The position numbers were made by a program, and so were the translations under genes. From Planctomycetota bacterium (GTDB taxonomy: Bacteria > Planctomycetota > E44-bin39): a stretch of DNA of 64,000 bases. The stretch lies in assembly GCA_004376375.1 (NCBI GenBank), contig SOJX01000087.1, positions 17,238 through 81,237 of the forward strand. Reading direction: 5' to 3'. This document shows positions 44,035 to 53,121 of the stretch, one piece after another (the stretch's first letter is position 1; each line of letters opens with the position of its first letter). The notes beneath the pieces are model-generated. The model was given only the letters and a program-made list of their open reading frames with translations. It was not told the origin of the DNA and ran no database searches.

Positions 44035-44796
44035 ATGCAATATGAATCGAGACGTCGTGACAAGGAAGATCTGTACTGGAAATTGGGAACCGAAGAATTC
44101 AGAAAAATGCTGGCGGGCCTGCAAAAATGCGAGCCGTTCATGCAGCAATTCAGAACTTGGAAGGATGTAATCAAGTTCATGCGAAAAGGCACATCTCAGG
44201 ACCCGCGGAAAAGCGAAGTGCTGCGCGCAATACTCCAGGCGTTTGCCAGCAACAACGACCCGCGCTGGCACAACATCCTGTTGGCAATTTTCTGGCCCGG
44301 GCTTTGCTCCATCGACAAAAGGAAGGCCAAATGGGACGAGAATGACGAAGAGCGCTGGCAGAACATCACGACCACGTTCATCGAAGTCATCTGCCGTATC
44401 GACCTGTCGAAACGATCCGAGCGGCTCGTACAGAAAATCTACAATGATACTGTCCACCGCTTCTATGACCGGTGCAGCCGAGCATGGAAAAATATCGGAG
44501 TCGAAACGACGGCGGATGAAGCGGAACTTATCGAACTCGCTGGTGGCGCAGAGGATTTGAACTTTGACCTGATTGAATTGCACGAGGCGCAGGAAACGGC
44601 AATCGAGCGTCTGCGCGAGTATCTCGTTGCGGGCCGAATCAAGGAGCCCGACTTTCACCTTCTCGTTGGCACTAGAATTTACGGCAAAACCATCCGCGAG
44701 TATGCTCGCGAGGCTGGCATCAACTACCAGACGGCCAAGAAGCGCCGCCAGCGTGCTGAAGCCGCGCTCCGCCTCGTTGAGTGGTGGAAACCGTGA
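44035..44796 (+). CDS. Sigma-factor-like protein
   Basis: 253 residues. Most of the protein is helical, with Trp-rich segments in the middle (about 70-155). The C-terminal 60 residues have TIREYAREAGINYQTAKKRR followed by QRAEAALRLVE, a region-4-like helix-turn-helix. It could direct RNA polymerase or act as a phage transcription activator. The spacing to the Com-like gene is 80 nt. There is no clear region 2, so I do not call it a true sigma factor. Confidence 0.5.
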   Translation: MQYESRRRDKEDLYWKLGTEEFRKMLAGLQKCEPFMQQFRTWKDVIKFMRKGTSQDPRKSEVLRAILQAFASNNDPRWHNILLAIFWPGLCSIDKRKAKWDENDEERWQNITTTFIEVICRIDLSKRSERLVQKIYNDTVHRFYDRCSRAWKNIGVETTADEAELIELAGGAEDLNFDLIELHEAQETAIERLREYLVAGRIKEPDFHLLVGTRIYGKTIREYAREAGINYQTAKKRRQRAEAALRLVEWWKP

Positions 44797-44850
44797 TCAA
44801 AGCGTAAAAATAACTTGCCTTGACGAGTGTTTGGATCAGGACGTGTGCTC

Positions 44851-45042
44851 TCAATCATTTCTTGAAGAGCCGCTGCTTCGGTCATCAATTTCTGTCGGAT
44901 TTGATCCTTTACTCGCGCTCACTGGTATTGAATCACTCGTGGACATTCCGTTGAGAAATGGAACCTCCTTCTCCGGCTTGGAGCCTTCATCGGTTGTCGC
45001 CAACGGAAGCGAAACTTCAATCAGTTTCTTTCGACAAGTCAT
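44851..45042 (-). CDS. Small protein coupled to the PD-(D/E)XK-like gene
   Basis: 63 residues, polar and probably disordered (Ser, Asp, Pro and Lys-rich). The ATG overlaps the stop of the nuclease-like gene as ATGA, so it may be a real partner such as an immunity protein or antitoxin. No family recognised. Confidence 0.4.
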   Translation of the reverse strand: MTCRKKLIEVSLPLATTDEGSKPEKEVPFLNGMSTSDSIPVSASKGSNPTEIDDRSSGSSRND

Positions 45043-46376
45043 AGACTAAACTTCTCCATCGCCTCAATACTTTTCGCGAAACCGTCTCGGTTGATCGTGC
45101 CCATGAGTGTTCCATCCGGCATGATACTTCCGGGGAATTCAGTGGTGGTTTTAGTCTTGGCTTTGACATCATCTTCGCCCATATCGAGATTCAAAAGGAC
45201 TGGCTCTTTCGGATTATGAATAGCCCTACCGATTTGCTTAAGGATTTCCTTGTCAATGCCCATGACCAGTACACCGCCCCCGCGTCGACCAGACCAACGG
45301 AAGGGCGGAAAATCCAAGAGCCAAGGCTCAAAGAAGGGCAGTATTTGCAAATCAGGAACCTTCCACCCCGCAGTAACGACTGCGAATTGCCGACTGCCAA
45401 TGTTTAAGATGGGCAGTTCGACTTTCTCCATGTGCTTCTCTCGAAGCTCGCGCAAAGCCAATCCAGATGAAACGAATCCCATTCCGATAAGCCATGCACC
45501 ATAGTTGCATCGTCGAACCAAATCAGATGAGAGCTCCGCTTGAGGTAGATTTGAGTCTTTCCGTCCAGGGGGATCTACATAGGCAATCAACGATGGGTCG
45601 TCATGCGCGTCGTTCTCCTCACGAAGTAGGGTAGCAATCCCGTAGCTCTTGGCAGGCGTTGGCGTGATAGTGGAAGACCACGCCCCCAACTGTGTGAGAG
45701 CCTGGTTCAATACATCCTTCGTATAGGGATAGTCGTTGCCCGGCTCTACGAAGCCGCCTTTCGCTTCCATCAGAGCAACGTCGCCATTCATCTTTTCGAA
45801 GATGAAGTCGGGTTCATTTTGCGGTTTGCCAGATGATACCAAGCTGGAGATGTACTGCGCTACTTTTAGCTGGTCGGTATGCGTGATGTTGGCGTTTCTT
45901 GCCGCGCGCGCCCATACGGTTGCACACCGGTCCCAGTAGACATATCCCCATTCAACCATCGCGAGATAAGCGATTGCCTCACCGACACGGCCCGCCAGCC
46001 CCGTTTCCGCAAAATCCTCAAGGGCAAATACAGCACTATCTCTCTTCCTGAAGTTCGTTGAATTCCACAGGAATGTGTCCTCGTGCTCCAAGGTGAAGGC
46101 AAAGGCCCGCCGATTTGCCATATTCGCAGTAAACGTGCAGGCTAATTCAGTCTTCTTCGCGGCGTGGAAGAACTCCCAGGCACTGAATGGAAGTTGCGCC
46201 GTATCAAAAGGGCCGTAGGAGCAATCGGCTTCGGCCCGCTTCTTCGACCCTGTCCGAATCCGCACTGGTCTGTACTTGGTTGTCACCTTTGCCTTGTCGA
46301 TCTCGACGAGTGGCAACTGGCTTGTGCCCGTTGGCGGCGAAATCACGATGGGCTGATTGGGGATGATCAGGTGCAT
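45039..46376 (-). CDS. PD-(D/E)XK-like nuclease-family protein in prophage 2
   Basis: 445 residues from the ATG at 46374-46376; longer readings run into the promoter region. The nuclease core has E133 (GRVGEAIAYLAM), P189-D190 (EPDFIFEK) and E204-A-K206 (ALMEAKGG), a textbook GE...PD-x13-ExK arrangement. The N-terminal 120 residues are unrecognised, and the rest is alpha/beta. It is on the opposite strand to the early genes, with its own promoter-like sequence and a coupled 63-residue gene, which is the layout of a defence or toxin cargo. Confidence 0.6.
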   Translation of the reverse strand: MHLIIPNQPIVISPPTGTSQLPLVEIDKAKVTTKYRPVRIRTGSKKRAEADCSYGPFDTAQLPFSAWEFFHAAKKTELACTFTANMANRRAFAFTLEHEDTFLWNSTNFRKRDSAVFALEDFAETGLAGRVGEAIAYLAMVEWGYVYWDRCATVWARAARNANITHTDQLKVAQYISSLVSSGKPQNEPDFIFEKMNGDVALMEAKGGFVEPGNDYPYTKDVLNQALTQLGAWSSTITPTPAKSYGIATLLREENDAHDDPSLIAYVDPPGRKDSNLPQAELSSDLVRRCNYGAWLIGMGFVSSGLALRELREKHMEKVELPILNIGSRQFAVVTAGWKVPDLQILPFFEPWLLDFPPFRWSGRRGGGVLVMGIDKEILKQIGRAIHNPKEPVLLNLDMGEDDVKAKTKTTTEFPGSIMPDGTLMGTINRDGFAKSIEAMEKFSL

Positions 46377-46432
46377 CAGGACCACCACTTGTTTAGGTTC
46401 GTGCGATATTTTATTCAACACACCAAACTTGC

Positions 46433-46460
46433 AGTATAGGCAAATACTATTGAAAAACAA
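46433..46460 (-). promoter_or_regulatory. Candidate promoter of the nuclease-like cargo gene
   Basis: On the minus strand TTGTTT, 16 nt, TATACT. The -10 is good and the -35 is weak. It lies about 60 nt before the start of the 445-residue gene. Confidence 0.4.
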
Positions 46461-46575
46461 GAAAGAACTAATTCTCCAGATATTTCCCCCCTTTGTCCCC
46501 CGTTTTTGCCGCTCTGCCCCCTTTTTGTAGATAGAGGCACATGATTGCAGCCGTGCATGGAAGGAGGCAGAGACC

Positions 46576-46833
46576 ATGTTCACGACGACAGAAGTGAAAG
46601 ATTTCATGGATGAGATATTCGAGGAAGAGGCGCTCGTCATCGGCGGGCTTGTAGCCGTCGGCAAAATCGACGGTGACCTCGTCCGCCGTCTCATGGAATG
46701 TTTCGATTCAATCCGCTCCCGCGCAATTCGCCGCCTCGACGACGGCGATGAAGATGTGAACCCGCTGAACGGAACCAGCCTCAAGCCACACCCGGCAATC
46801 GAGGAGTTTCTGCTGAAGATAAGAAGGAAATAA
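46576..46833 (+). CDS. Small phage protein of unknown function
   Basis: 85 residues, acidic and helical (EVKDFMDEIFEEEALVIGGL). GGAAGGAGG lies upstream of the ATG. It comes just before the RecE-like gene, so it may belong to the recombination module. No family recognised. Confidence 0.5.
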   Translation: MFTTTEVKDFMDEIFEEEALVIGGLVAVGKIDGDLVRRLMECFDSIRSRAIRRLDDGDEDVNPLNGTSLKPHPAIEEFLLKIRRK

Positions 46834-46882
46834 AACGTGCCCGAATCCAAATCGCCCATTCCCAAATAAAAGGAACTGAATA

Positions 46883-47680
46883 ATGACCGGTCTTGATTTT
46901 ATCATCCGCGAGTCGGCAGAAGTCTACCATGCCAAGGCAAAAAAGTACCTGAGCAGTCATCAGTTGGCTGATTTCCGCAAGTGCCCACTCCTTTATCACC
47001 GAAAAAAACTTGATCTCATCCCCGATAAAGATCGCCCGGCATATGTTATTGGCCGCGCGGCGCATACGCTAATCCTGGAGGGGCAGGATACATTTGAAAA
47101 AAGCTACGCAGTTGGCGGGCCGGTCAATTCGCGCACCGGTAAGGTCTACGGAGCGAACACCAAGGCTTACCAGGAATGGGCGGATCAGCAAGGCAAACCG
47201 GTATTAACTGATACACAATATGCGCTCATCACCAACCTTACCGCAGGCGTCCAGGCTCATGAATTAGCGAAGATGCTGCTTTCCGAAGGCATTGCGGAAG
47301 GTGTGATCCGCATCAAGTATTGCGGCGTATCGTGCCAAGTGCGGTTGGACTGGTTTAATCCTGAGCGCGGGCTTGTTGATTTGAAAACTGCTGATGACCT
47401 TACCTGGTTCGAAGCGGATGCGCGCCGCTACGGATACTTGCACCAACTCGCATTTTATCGCGCAGTGCTCGCCAAAGCTTCCGGGCAAAATTTTCCTGTT
47501 CACCTCATCGCCGTGGAGAAAAAAGAGCCGTACCGCTGTGGCGTGTGGCGTTTAGGTGATGATGTGCTTGGCATGGCGCAGAAAGAAAACGAGTCGGCGA
47601 TACATCGCCTTATGAAGTGCCGTGAGACTGACACATGGCCGACAGGATACGAAACTATCAGAACGTTTGATTGGATATAA
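46883..47680 (+). CDS. RecE-like (DUF3799) PD-(D/E)XK exonuclease
   Basis: 265 residues. The N-terminus has SHQLADFRKCPLLYHRKK, the motif that opens DUF3799/RecB-like nucleases, then YVIGRAAHTLILEG with its His. The catalytic series is in VRLDWFNPERGLVDLKTADD: the Asp of LDW and the D-L-K of VDLK. YGYLHQLAFYRAVL follows (QxxxY motif). Such exonucleases degrade dsDNA 5' ends for phage recombination. It lies next to an AAA ATPase of the phage type; no single-strand annealing protein is left after the deletion. Confidence 0.8.
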   Translation: MTGLDFIIRESAEVYHAKAKKYLSSHQLADFRKCPLLYHRKKLDLIPDKDRPAYVIGRAAHTLILEGQDTFEKSYAVGGPVNSRTGKVYGANTKAYQEWADQQGKPVLTDTQYALITNLTAGVQAHELAKMLLSEGIAEGVIRIKYCGVSCQVRLDWFNPERGLVDLKTADDLTWFEADARRYGYLHQLAFYRAVLAKASGQNFPVHLIAVEKKEPYRCGVWRLGDDVLGMAQKENESAIHRLMKCRETDTWPTGYETIRTFDWI

Positions 47681-47803
47681 GCCATGCGGGACATGGCATA
47701 CCCATCGTCAGAGCAGGCGGGATGGCGTGGCCGGGTCTGGGCCGCCCGGTCGGGACTCCCTGCACCCGCCCGCTCTTATTATTAACTTGAAAGGAAACTA
47801 CTT
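47681..47803 (+). other. GC-rich intergenic region between RecE-like and ATPase genes
   Basis: A GC-rich stretch with inverted segments (GGGCCGCCCGG and CGCCCG) that can fold, followed by TCTTATTATT and a good RBS (AAAGGAAAC). No gene is seen. It may be a weak terminator with a new leader. Confidence 0.3.
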
Positions 47804-48385
47804 ATGAAACTGCTTGGTCAGATTCAGAAAGGGCGGGAACCCAGGCCGCGCCGGGTAATGTTGTACGGCACGCACGGCATTGGCAAATCAACCTTCGGCT
47901 CGATGAGCCAGAAACCGATCTTCCTTCAAACCGAGGACGGTCTCGGAGAAATCGACTGCGAAAAATTCCCTATCGCAGAAACTTTCGACCAGGTCATGGC
48001 GACCCTCTCGGAACTCTATTCCGAAAAACATTCCTATCGAACGGTCGTGATCGACTCGCTCGACTGGCTTGAGCGTTTGATCTGGGCGGATGTTTGCCAG
48101 AAACGCATGATCGAAAGCATCGAAGACATCGGCTATGCGAAAGGGTACACCTTCGCGCTCACGCAGTGGCGCGAGTTTCTGGAAGGACTGACCGCGCTTC
48201 GTAACGAGCGTGGCATGATGGTCATCCTTATCGCGCATGCGAAAATCGAGCGATTCGAAAACCCGGAAACTGAAAGCTACGACCGGTACGTCCCGCGCCT
48301 GCACAAGCTGGCTTCTGCAGTGGTGCAGGAATGGTGCGACGAGGTTCTTTTTGCGACCTACGCGGAACCGCGCCGTAACTGCTGA
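47804..48385 (+). pseudogene. Phage AAA/RecA-like ATPase, 3'-truncated by the deletion
   Basis: 193 residues. Walker A is GTHGIGKS (about 25-32), and the Walker-B-like strand is TVVIDSLDWLERLIW. LIAHAKIERF (sensor) follows. This is the phage nucleotide-binding AAA_24-like family, which handles DNA in recombination. The frame ends with a short stretch (A-E-P-R-R-N-C) read from baseplate J DNA out of frame, so the last part of the normal protein is missing. The truncated product may be made but is probably inactive. Confidence 0.75.
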
Positions 48386-48950
48386 AGATTTCGAGACGCT
48401 GGTTCTCGAAAGTTCGACCGGAATCGCCCGGGCAAAGACGCTACCTCTATTCGATCCCGCAGAGCCAGGTGTTCCGAAACCCGGCTTGGTATCTGTAATC
48501 GTGCTTCCGAAAGGTGGCGCGCCGCTCTCGCTCGCATTGCGAACGCAGGTGCGTGAATATCTCGATGCCAGGCGTCTCGTCACAACAATTATCTACATTG
48601 TCGAGGCAGAATTCATTTCGGTTGATGTATCGGTAACTGTTGTCAAAACCCCGGAAGCCAACTCTGTGGAGCTTGAACCTAGGATACGAAAGATAATTGA
48701 AGAGTTTTTCGATCCCGAGTTTGGCGGCAATCCCGCACTTGCAGTTTCGTATGTCGCAGGTATTTCAGAAGATCGCGGCACTGGCTGGGAGTTCGGCAGG
48801 AATGTTTACCGCTCGGAGTTGTTTGAACTACTGGAACGCATTGATGGCGTTGACCATGTCGATGAAATTACATTGCCGGTGGCAACAGTTCACATCGAGG
48901 AATACCAATTGCCGGAACTACAGAATGTTTCGGTAACGATAATCACGTAG
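48360..48950 (+). pseudogene. Baseplate J, C-terminal fragment (5' part deleted)
   Basis: About 195 residues equal to the end of the J protein at 4532-6424 (RNRAVTAEDFETLVLESS to the final NVSVTIIT). It has no start of its own and is out of frame with the ATPase gene, so no fusion is formed. The junction shares ACGCGGAACCG with 5834-5844 of prophage 1. Confidence 0.85.
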
Positions 48951-48957
48951 GTTGAAT

Positions 48958-49578
48958 ATGCCTGAAACCGTGCAAAAAACTTTATTCAGATCGTTACCCG
49001 GGATTTACCGCCGGGAAGAAGAAGACGGTTTCACATACCGCCTGCTCGGCTTGTTCGCGGGTGTACTGGAAGATTTGGAAGATAAGGTTTACGGGCTGCA
49101 TCGCCAGGTCAATCCGGCAGAGGCCGAGGCGCGGCTCCTTCCGTGGCTTGCATCATGGGTCGCGCTCCTACTCGATGAGACTTGGGAAGAGTCGAAGCGA
49201 CGGGAGCTTATCAGACGGATGGTTGTTCTTTATACAGTACGAGGAACCGTAGAAGGTATACGCGAGTTTGTGGAGATATATACCGGAATCAAGCCGGAAA
49301 TCGTCGAGGAATCTGGCGCTGGCTGGCGTATCGGCGTGAAATCCACTATCGGCAAGGATGCAAAGGTGTTCGGCACCTGGGAAGAGAATGCACACCGGTT
49401 CAGCGTGCTGGTCAAGACGTTCGACGAGTTCGACTTGGAGCGCCGGGAAAAAATCCGCGGCCGTGTCCTTATCGAAAAACCGGCTCATACTGAGCTCGTA
49501 CATGTGGGATGGTTCGCTTCGTACTGGCAGATCGGAGTTCGTTCGACTGCCGGTGTTGACATGAAGGTTGGAGGTTAA
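48958..49578 (+). CDS. Phage tail protein I-like (prophage 2)
   Basis: 206 residues, with the same key segments as its partner at 6432-7052 (LFRSLPGIYRREEE, LASWVALLLDETW, RRELIRRMVVLYTVRGTVEG). No damage is seen, although the baseplate it should bind is deleted in this element. It may therefore be maintained by recent duplication rather than by function. Confidence 0.8.
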   Translation: MPETVQKTLFRSLPGIYRREEEDGFTYRLLGLFAGVLEDLEDKVYGLHRQVNPAEAEARLLPWLASWVALLLDETWEESKRRELIRRMVVLYTVRGTVEGIREFVEIYTGIKPEIVEESGAGWRIGVKSTIGKDAKVFGTWEENAHRFSVLVKTFDEFDLERREKIRGRVLIEKPAHTELVHVGWFASYWQIGVRSTAGVDMKVGG

Positions 49579-49579
49579 T

Positions 49580-51391
49580 GTGTCGCTCAAAAAACTCCTT
49601 TGGCGGAAATACCTGTTCGTGAACCGCGTTGAAGCGGAAACCGAGCAGCAGTACTGGGATGATAAACGGAAAAAGCATCTCACCGGTGAACATTCTGAAG
49701 GTGTGGTAACGGGACTTGGTGTAACGGAAACTGCACCGCCGTCGCTCTCGGTAAATATTGCTGCAGGTCGCGCGCTCGATACTGATGGTAACGATCCCGA
49801 GGTTGAATCGCCGCAAGCACTCGACTGCGCAGGGCTTGTTCCAGTGGGCGATGAAGTTACCGTCTACATTACTTTACGACATAATACCGTCGAGACAGAA
49901 CCATACTTTGTGGATGAAATCGGTGATTACCAGAATAAATACGCCCAGGACAGCTATATTCTGGAAGCATCTATAGAACTCCCTACCGCACCGAAGATCG
50001 AGCTTGCACGCCTGCTTTTGGGTGCTGCTACAACTGAAATCACGAACGCTGATGACCCGAACGGGCCTGACATAAATGAGATAGACCTTCGCAACGTGAA
50101 GCACTCCGGTAAAGAGGTGCTCGCCCTGCGTGATCTGTCAGATGTGGACCCGGATGAGGCCAATGCTTTCAACAACATGAACTCACCATCAGCATCTAAT
50201 CCCGTCGCCACGGCAGCCGATGTGGAAGATGTTGTCGCTCCGGTTCGGGATGAGGTCGAAACTGCTCGTGGCTCAAAGCCTTCCCTGGACGGGCGGCTCG
50301 ATGTAATGCTGAATGAAGATGGCTCGTTCAAGGGTATTACAAAAATAACACCGTCGTCCCCACTTACCGGTGGCGGTGTAGCGGGCGATGTGCCGGTCGG
50401 TATTTCGGATGCTACACCGGCGGAACGAGGCGCTATGTCATCGGGCGACAAGGCCAAGCTCGATGGAATAGAACCGAGTGCGACTGCTGACCAAACACCT
50501 CAGGAAATACTCGATGCGATAAAAACTGTCGATGGGGGCGGCTCCGGCCTCGATGCTGACCTGCTCGATGGCTCGCAGCACAAAGGCCTCGGCGGCAGTG
50601 AGCATTCTCTGGTAACACCTGTTTCGCATGGTTTTATGTCAGGATTTGACAAGGGAAAGCTTGACAATATTGAACATGGGGCTACTGCTGACCAGGCACC
50701 GGGTGAAATCCTTACTGCGATAAAAACTGTAGATGGCGCAGGCTCTGGTCTCGATGCGGACACTGTCGATGGAAAGCATTTTAACGAGCTTACGGTAGAC
50801 CCGGCAACAATTGACCATAACGCGCTCGGGGGTCTGCAAGGCGCATGGCAGTTCATGCACCTTAGCAGCAAGCAGAATAACATTATTAATAACGGGTACT
50901 GGAAATGGTATCAGGCAGGTGCTGGCAGCCCTACCCAGTTTGCAGGAACGTTCCGATTGGCTTTCCTTAAGAATAATCTTCTCTTCTACGGAACCAGAAC
51001 ATTCCGCATCCACCTCGAGCATGATGGTGGCGAGATGGGGAACTTGAGCGAGTTCGGTTATATACTCGCTGATTGGGATTTGGATTATATTCCGAACCCG
51101 GCATGGATAAGAGATTTTTATGTAAATTTTAGCGGCATTTGGGATGCCGGGAACCCAAGCTGGTACGCGTTTAAGATCAACTGGCTTAAGCTTGTTCCTA
51201 CTGATGAGAGATCAATATTAGACCTTACCGGACTTCCCGGCAACTACATTAGTCAGCGTACATCCAGACACTGGGACCTTGAAGTGAATTTTACGTTCCG
51301 TAGCCCGTCCGGCGGCGGAGTCTGGGGCTCTGGTCCTGATTGGGCAACTGCGAACCTTTACTTCACTTATTACAAGCTGGCACAGATATAG
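49580..51391 (+). CDS. Tail fibre protein (prophage 2)
   Basis: 603 residues from GTG 49580 with GGAGG upstream. The same domain series as 7054-8865: baseplate-binding N-terminus, two ERGAMSSGDKAKLDGIEPSA-type repeats, and a Trp-rich tip ending in TYYKLAQI. Length is identical to its partner. The tip region is also conserved, so the two phages should recognise similar surfaces. Confidence 0.8.
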   Translation: MSLKKLLWRKYLFVNRVEAETEQQYWDDKRKKHLTGEHSEGVVTGLGVTETAPPSLSVNIAAGRALDTDGNDPEVESPQALDCAGLVPVGDEVTVYITLRHNTVETEPYFVDEIGDYQNKYAQDSYILEASIELPTAPKIELARLLLGAATTEITNADDPNGPDINEIDLRNVKHSGKEVLALRDLSDVDPDEANAFNNMNSPSASNPVATAADVEDVVAPVRDEVETARGSKPSLDGRLDVMLNEDGSFKGITKITPSSPLTGGGVAGDVPVGISDATPAERGAMSSGDKAKLDGIEPSATADQTPQEILDAIKTVDGGGSGLDADLLDGSQHKGLGGSEHSLVTPVSHGFMSGFDKGKLDNIEHGATADQAPGEILTAIKTVDGAGSGLDADTVDGKHFNELTVDPATIDHNALGGLQGAWQFMHLSSKQNNIINNGYWKWYQAGAGSPTQFAGTFRLAFLKNNLLFYGTRTFRIHLEHDGGEMGNLSEFGYILADWDLDYIPNPAWIRDFYVNFSGIWDAGNPSWYAFKINWLKLVPTDERSILDLTGLPGNYISQRTSRHWDLEVNFTFRSPSGGGVWGSGPDWATANLYFTYYKLAQI

Positions 51392-51400
51392 GAGTGGGAA

Positions 51401-51769
51401 ATGGCATATTATTTTATGGACATACTCGAAAAAGCCGTGATTGCCCGGCTGACCGATGAAGAGCAGGCGCAGTGGCTGATGGAGAACCTTGGCCTGCGAT
51501 ACGGTGTAATCGAAACTGCGGTTGCTTTGTCTGAGAAATTGCCTGCCCCGCATGTTGGCGATGAACCGGTCGGCGAGGTTAATGCCACACCCGATTATGG
51601 CGTCCTTGAATCCGGAGAAATCGTATATGAACCGTTCGTGGTTGCAGATGTTTTTACCGATTACGATATTCCGGCATCGGAAATCCATTTCGACTCCACT
51701 CGTTACGAACTAGTGATCGATGAATCCGGTTTTATAAGAGACATTATCCGCGTTTCTGAAGCGCAATAA
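51401..51769 (+). CDS. Tail fibre-associated protein, short form (prophage 2)
   Basis: 122 residues. It equals the N-terminal part of 8876-9574 and stops at GFIRDIIRVSEAQ where the partner continues with an Ig-like domain. Whether the domain was lost here or gained there is unknown. The role is unknown, probably in fibre assembly. Confidence 0.55.
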   Translation: MAYYFMDILEKAVIARLTDEEQAQWLMENLGLRYGVIETAVALSEKLPAPHVGDEPVGEVNATPDYGVLESGEIVYEPFVVADVFTDYDIPASEIHFDSTRYELVIDESGFIRDIIRVSEAQ

Positions 51770-51783
51770 TTACGGAGTAATGC

Positions 51784-52197
51784 ATGGCACCGAGGAAAAG
51801 TGAAAAACTCGAAGTGGAAATGGGCGTACTCAAGGACCAGCTTGATAGTGTCCAGGAGAGTATTGAAAAAAACAGCGAGGCGACATCTGCCACACGTGAG
51901 GATGTGGCCCGCCTCCGTGGTGAGATAAACGGGACACTACCGCGAATCGACAGGAACCTTGAAGCGCTTTCCAGGCAGGTTATCGAGCATCAGGAAACTG
52001 TCCGCGGCTACTACGAGAAAACTGCGGTTCACGGAGAAGAGATAAGGATTATTTTTAAGGCCATGAATGGAAAGGCTGATAAGTCTGCAAACGATGAAGC
52101 GCATTCGCGCTTATGGTTCGTGATCAGGATTTCCCTGATTGCGATATTTAGCTCTCTGGCTGTACTGCTTATAGCAAAGTCAGTCGGCTCACTTTAA
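51784..52197 (+). CDS. Coiled-coil single-pass membrane protein (prophage 2, intact)
   Basis: 137 residues. A coiled coil (REDVARLRGEINGTLPRID) covers about 40-75, and a C-terminal membrane helix covers about 112-132 (RISLIAIFSSLAVLLIAK). It resembles XhlA-like proteins that accompany holins. It is the intact reference for the amber-interrupted copy at 9583-9996; codon 78 is GAG here. Confidence 0.6.
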   Translation: MAPRKSEKLEVEMGVLKDQLDSVQESIEKNSEATSATREDVARLRGEINGTLPRIDRNLEALSRQVIEHQETVRGYYEKTAVHGEEIRIIFKAMNGKADKSANDEAHSRLWFVIRISLIAIFSSLAVLLIAKSVGSL

Positions 52198-52209
52198 TGG
52201 AGGTATCAC

Positions 52210-52425
52210 ATGAAACCCTGGTACAGGAAAAAGAAAGTCTGGGCAAGCATTATCGGAGCACTCGTTATTATGCTGACGGTGTTCCTTGCCCCAAAGGAAG
52301 TCGAGACCGTGAAGGTTGTAACCGTGGCAGTTCTCGAGGCGGCGATTGCAATCGGCCTGGTGACTGCGGAAGCCTCAATTGACAAGGCTGCGGTCGGAAA
52401 TGCTAAGAAGGAGAAAACCCAATGA
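52210..52425 (+). CDS. Holin-like small membrane protein (prophage 2)
   Basis: 71 residues with basic N-terminus KPWYRKKKVW, two hydrophobic helices and a charged tail. Near copy of 10009-10224. It overlaps the lipoprotein start by 4 nt. Confidence 0.5.
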   Translation: MKPWYRKKKVWASIIGALVIMLTVFLAPKEVETVKVVTVAVLEAAIAIGLVTAEASIDKAAVGNAKKEKTQ

Positions 52426-52661
52426 GGACAATTGACATTGTTGTTGCGCTGCTGCTGGTTGTGATACTCACCGGCTGCGGCTTCATGCCGACAATGGACG
52501 GGGATGTCGCAGAGTCTATAGTCCATCTGGACAAGATGGTCGTGCGCGTAGTTAAGAACGGCGAGGATGATCCTGCGCTAAAGGAGGCGACACTGCTCCT
52601 CTCGGAGCGTTTGCGCAAGCTCGCCGAAACGGAACTCAAGATTCAGGGAGGCGGGAAATGA
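52422..52661 (+). CDS. Small lipoprotein (prophage 2)
   Basis: 79 residues. The signal core VVALLLVVILTGC contains lipobox L-T-G-C (Cys19). Near copy of 10221-10460; possibly a spanin-like lysis factor. It overlaps both neighbours by ATGA. Confidence 0.6.
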   Translation: MRTIDIVVALLLVVILTGCGFMPTMDGDVAESIVHLDKMVVRVVKNGEDDPALKEATLLLSERLRKLAETELKIQGGGK

Positions 52662-52954
52662 GTGACATAATAGAAACCGCGAAGCGCGCAAAAGAATTCA
52701 TCGCCAAGCACAAGGACGATCCCGAGGTCAAGGCAATCTGTGCAGACCTGCGGGACCTCTACGCTGCCTTCGCAGAAGGTGATGAAGAGCGGCTCTCGCA
52801 TATTGCCAGCGTCGATCCCGATGTAATCAAGGCAATCGAGCTCTCAGAGAAGCTCGACACATTGCGGCAGAAGCGCGAGAAGGCCAACGCCTTCTTTCGT
52901 TTCTGCACCAACGCAGTGAAAATCGTGCTTGCCGCCAAGGGCTTCAAGCTATAG
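52658..52954 (+). CDS. Small phage protein of unknown function (prophage 2)
   Basis: 98 residues, near identical to 10457-10753 except in the first ten residues and a few sites near the C-terminus (FFRFCTNAVKIVLAAKGFKL). No family recognised. The following 167 bp lead straight to the H1-like gene, with no cargo block. Confidence 0.6.
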   Translation: MSDIIETAKRAKEFIAKHKDDPEVKAICADLRDLYAAFAEGDEERLSHIASVDPDVIKAIELSEKLDTLRQKREKANAFFRFCTNAVKIVLAAKGFKL

Positions 52955-53121
52955 ATTCGAGCGTGGCCACAAGCCACTATCCCTTGCAGGGTAAGGGGAT
53001 ATAGAGCAATAATTCCAGGAATACCCTTGCTTTCCCCTGCGCAAAGAGCCCTCATGTGTCACATGCTCGTGATGGAGCCGCGCATGGGGCGCGGCCCGGA
53101 ATCGGGCAAGGAGGAGCAGAC

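Larger units (their letters stand above)
48360..52954 (+). repeat. Prophage-prophage duplication, copy B
   Basis: Partner of 5834-10753, in the same order and orientation. Differences: the fibre-associated protein lacks the Ig-like domain, the coiled-coil protein is intact, and the following cargo block is missing. Confidence 0.9.

Noticed and set aside
46377..46865. N-terminal extension of the 445-residue nuclease-like protein up to 46865
   Set aside because: The extension is low in family-like sequence, covers the 85-residue plus-strand gene with its strong RBS, and crosses a promoter-like site; the ATG at 46374-46376 is better.
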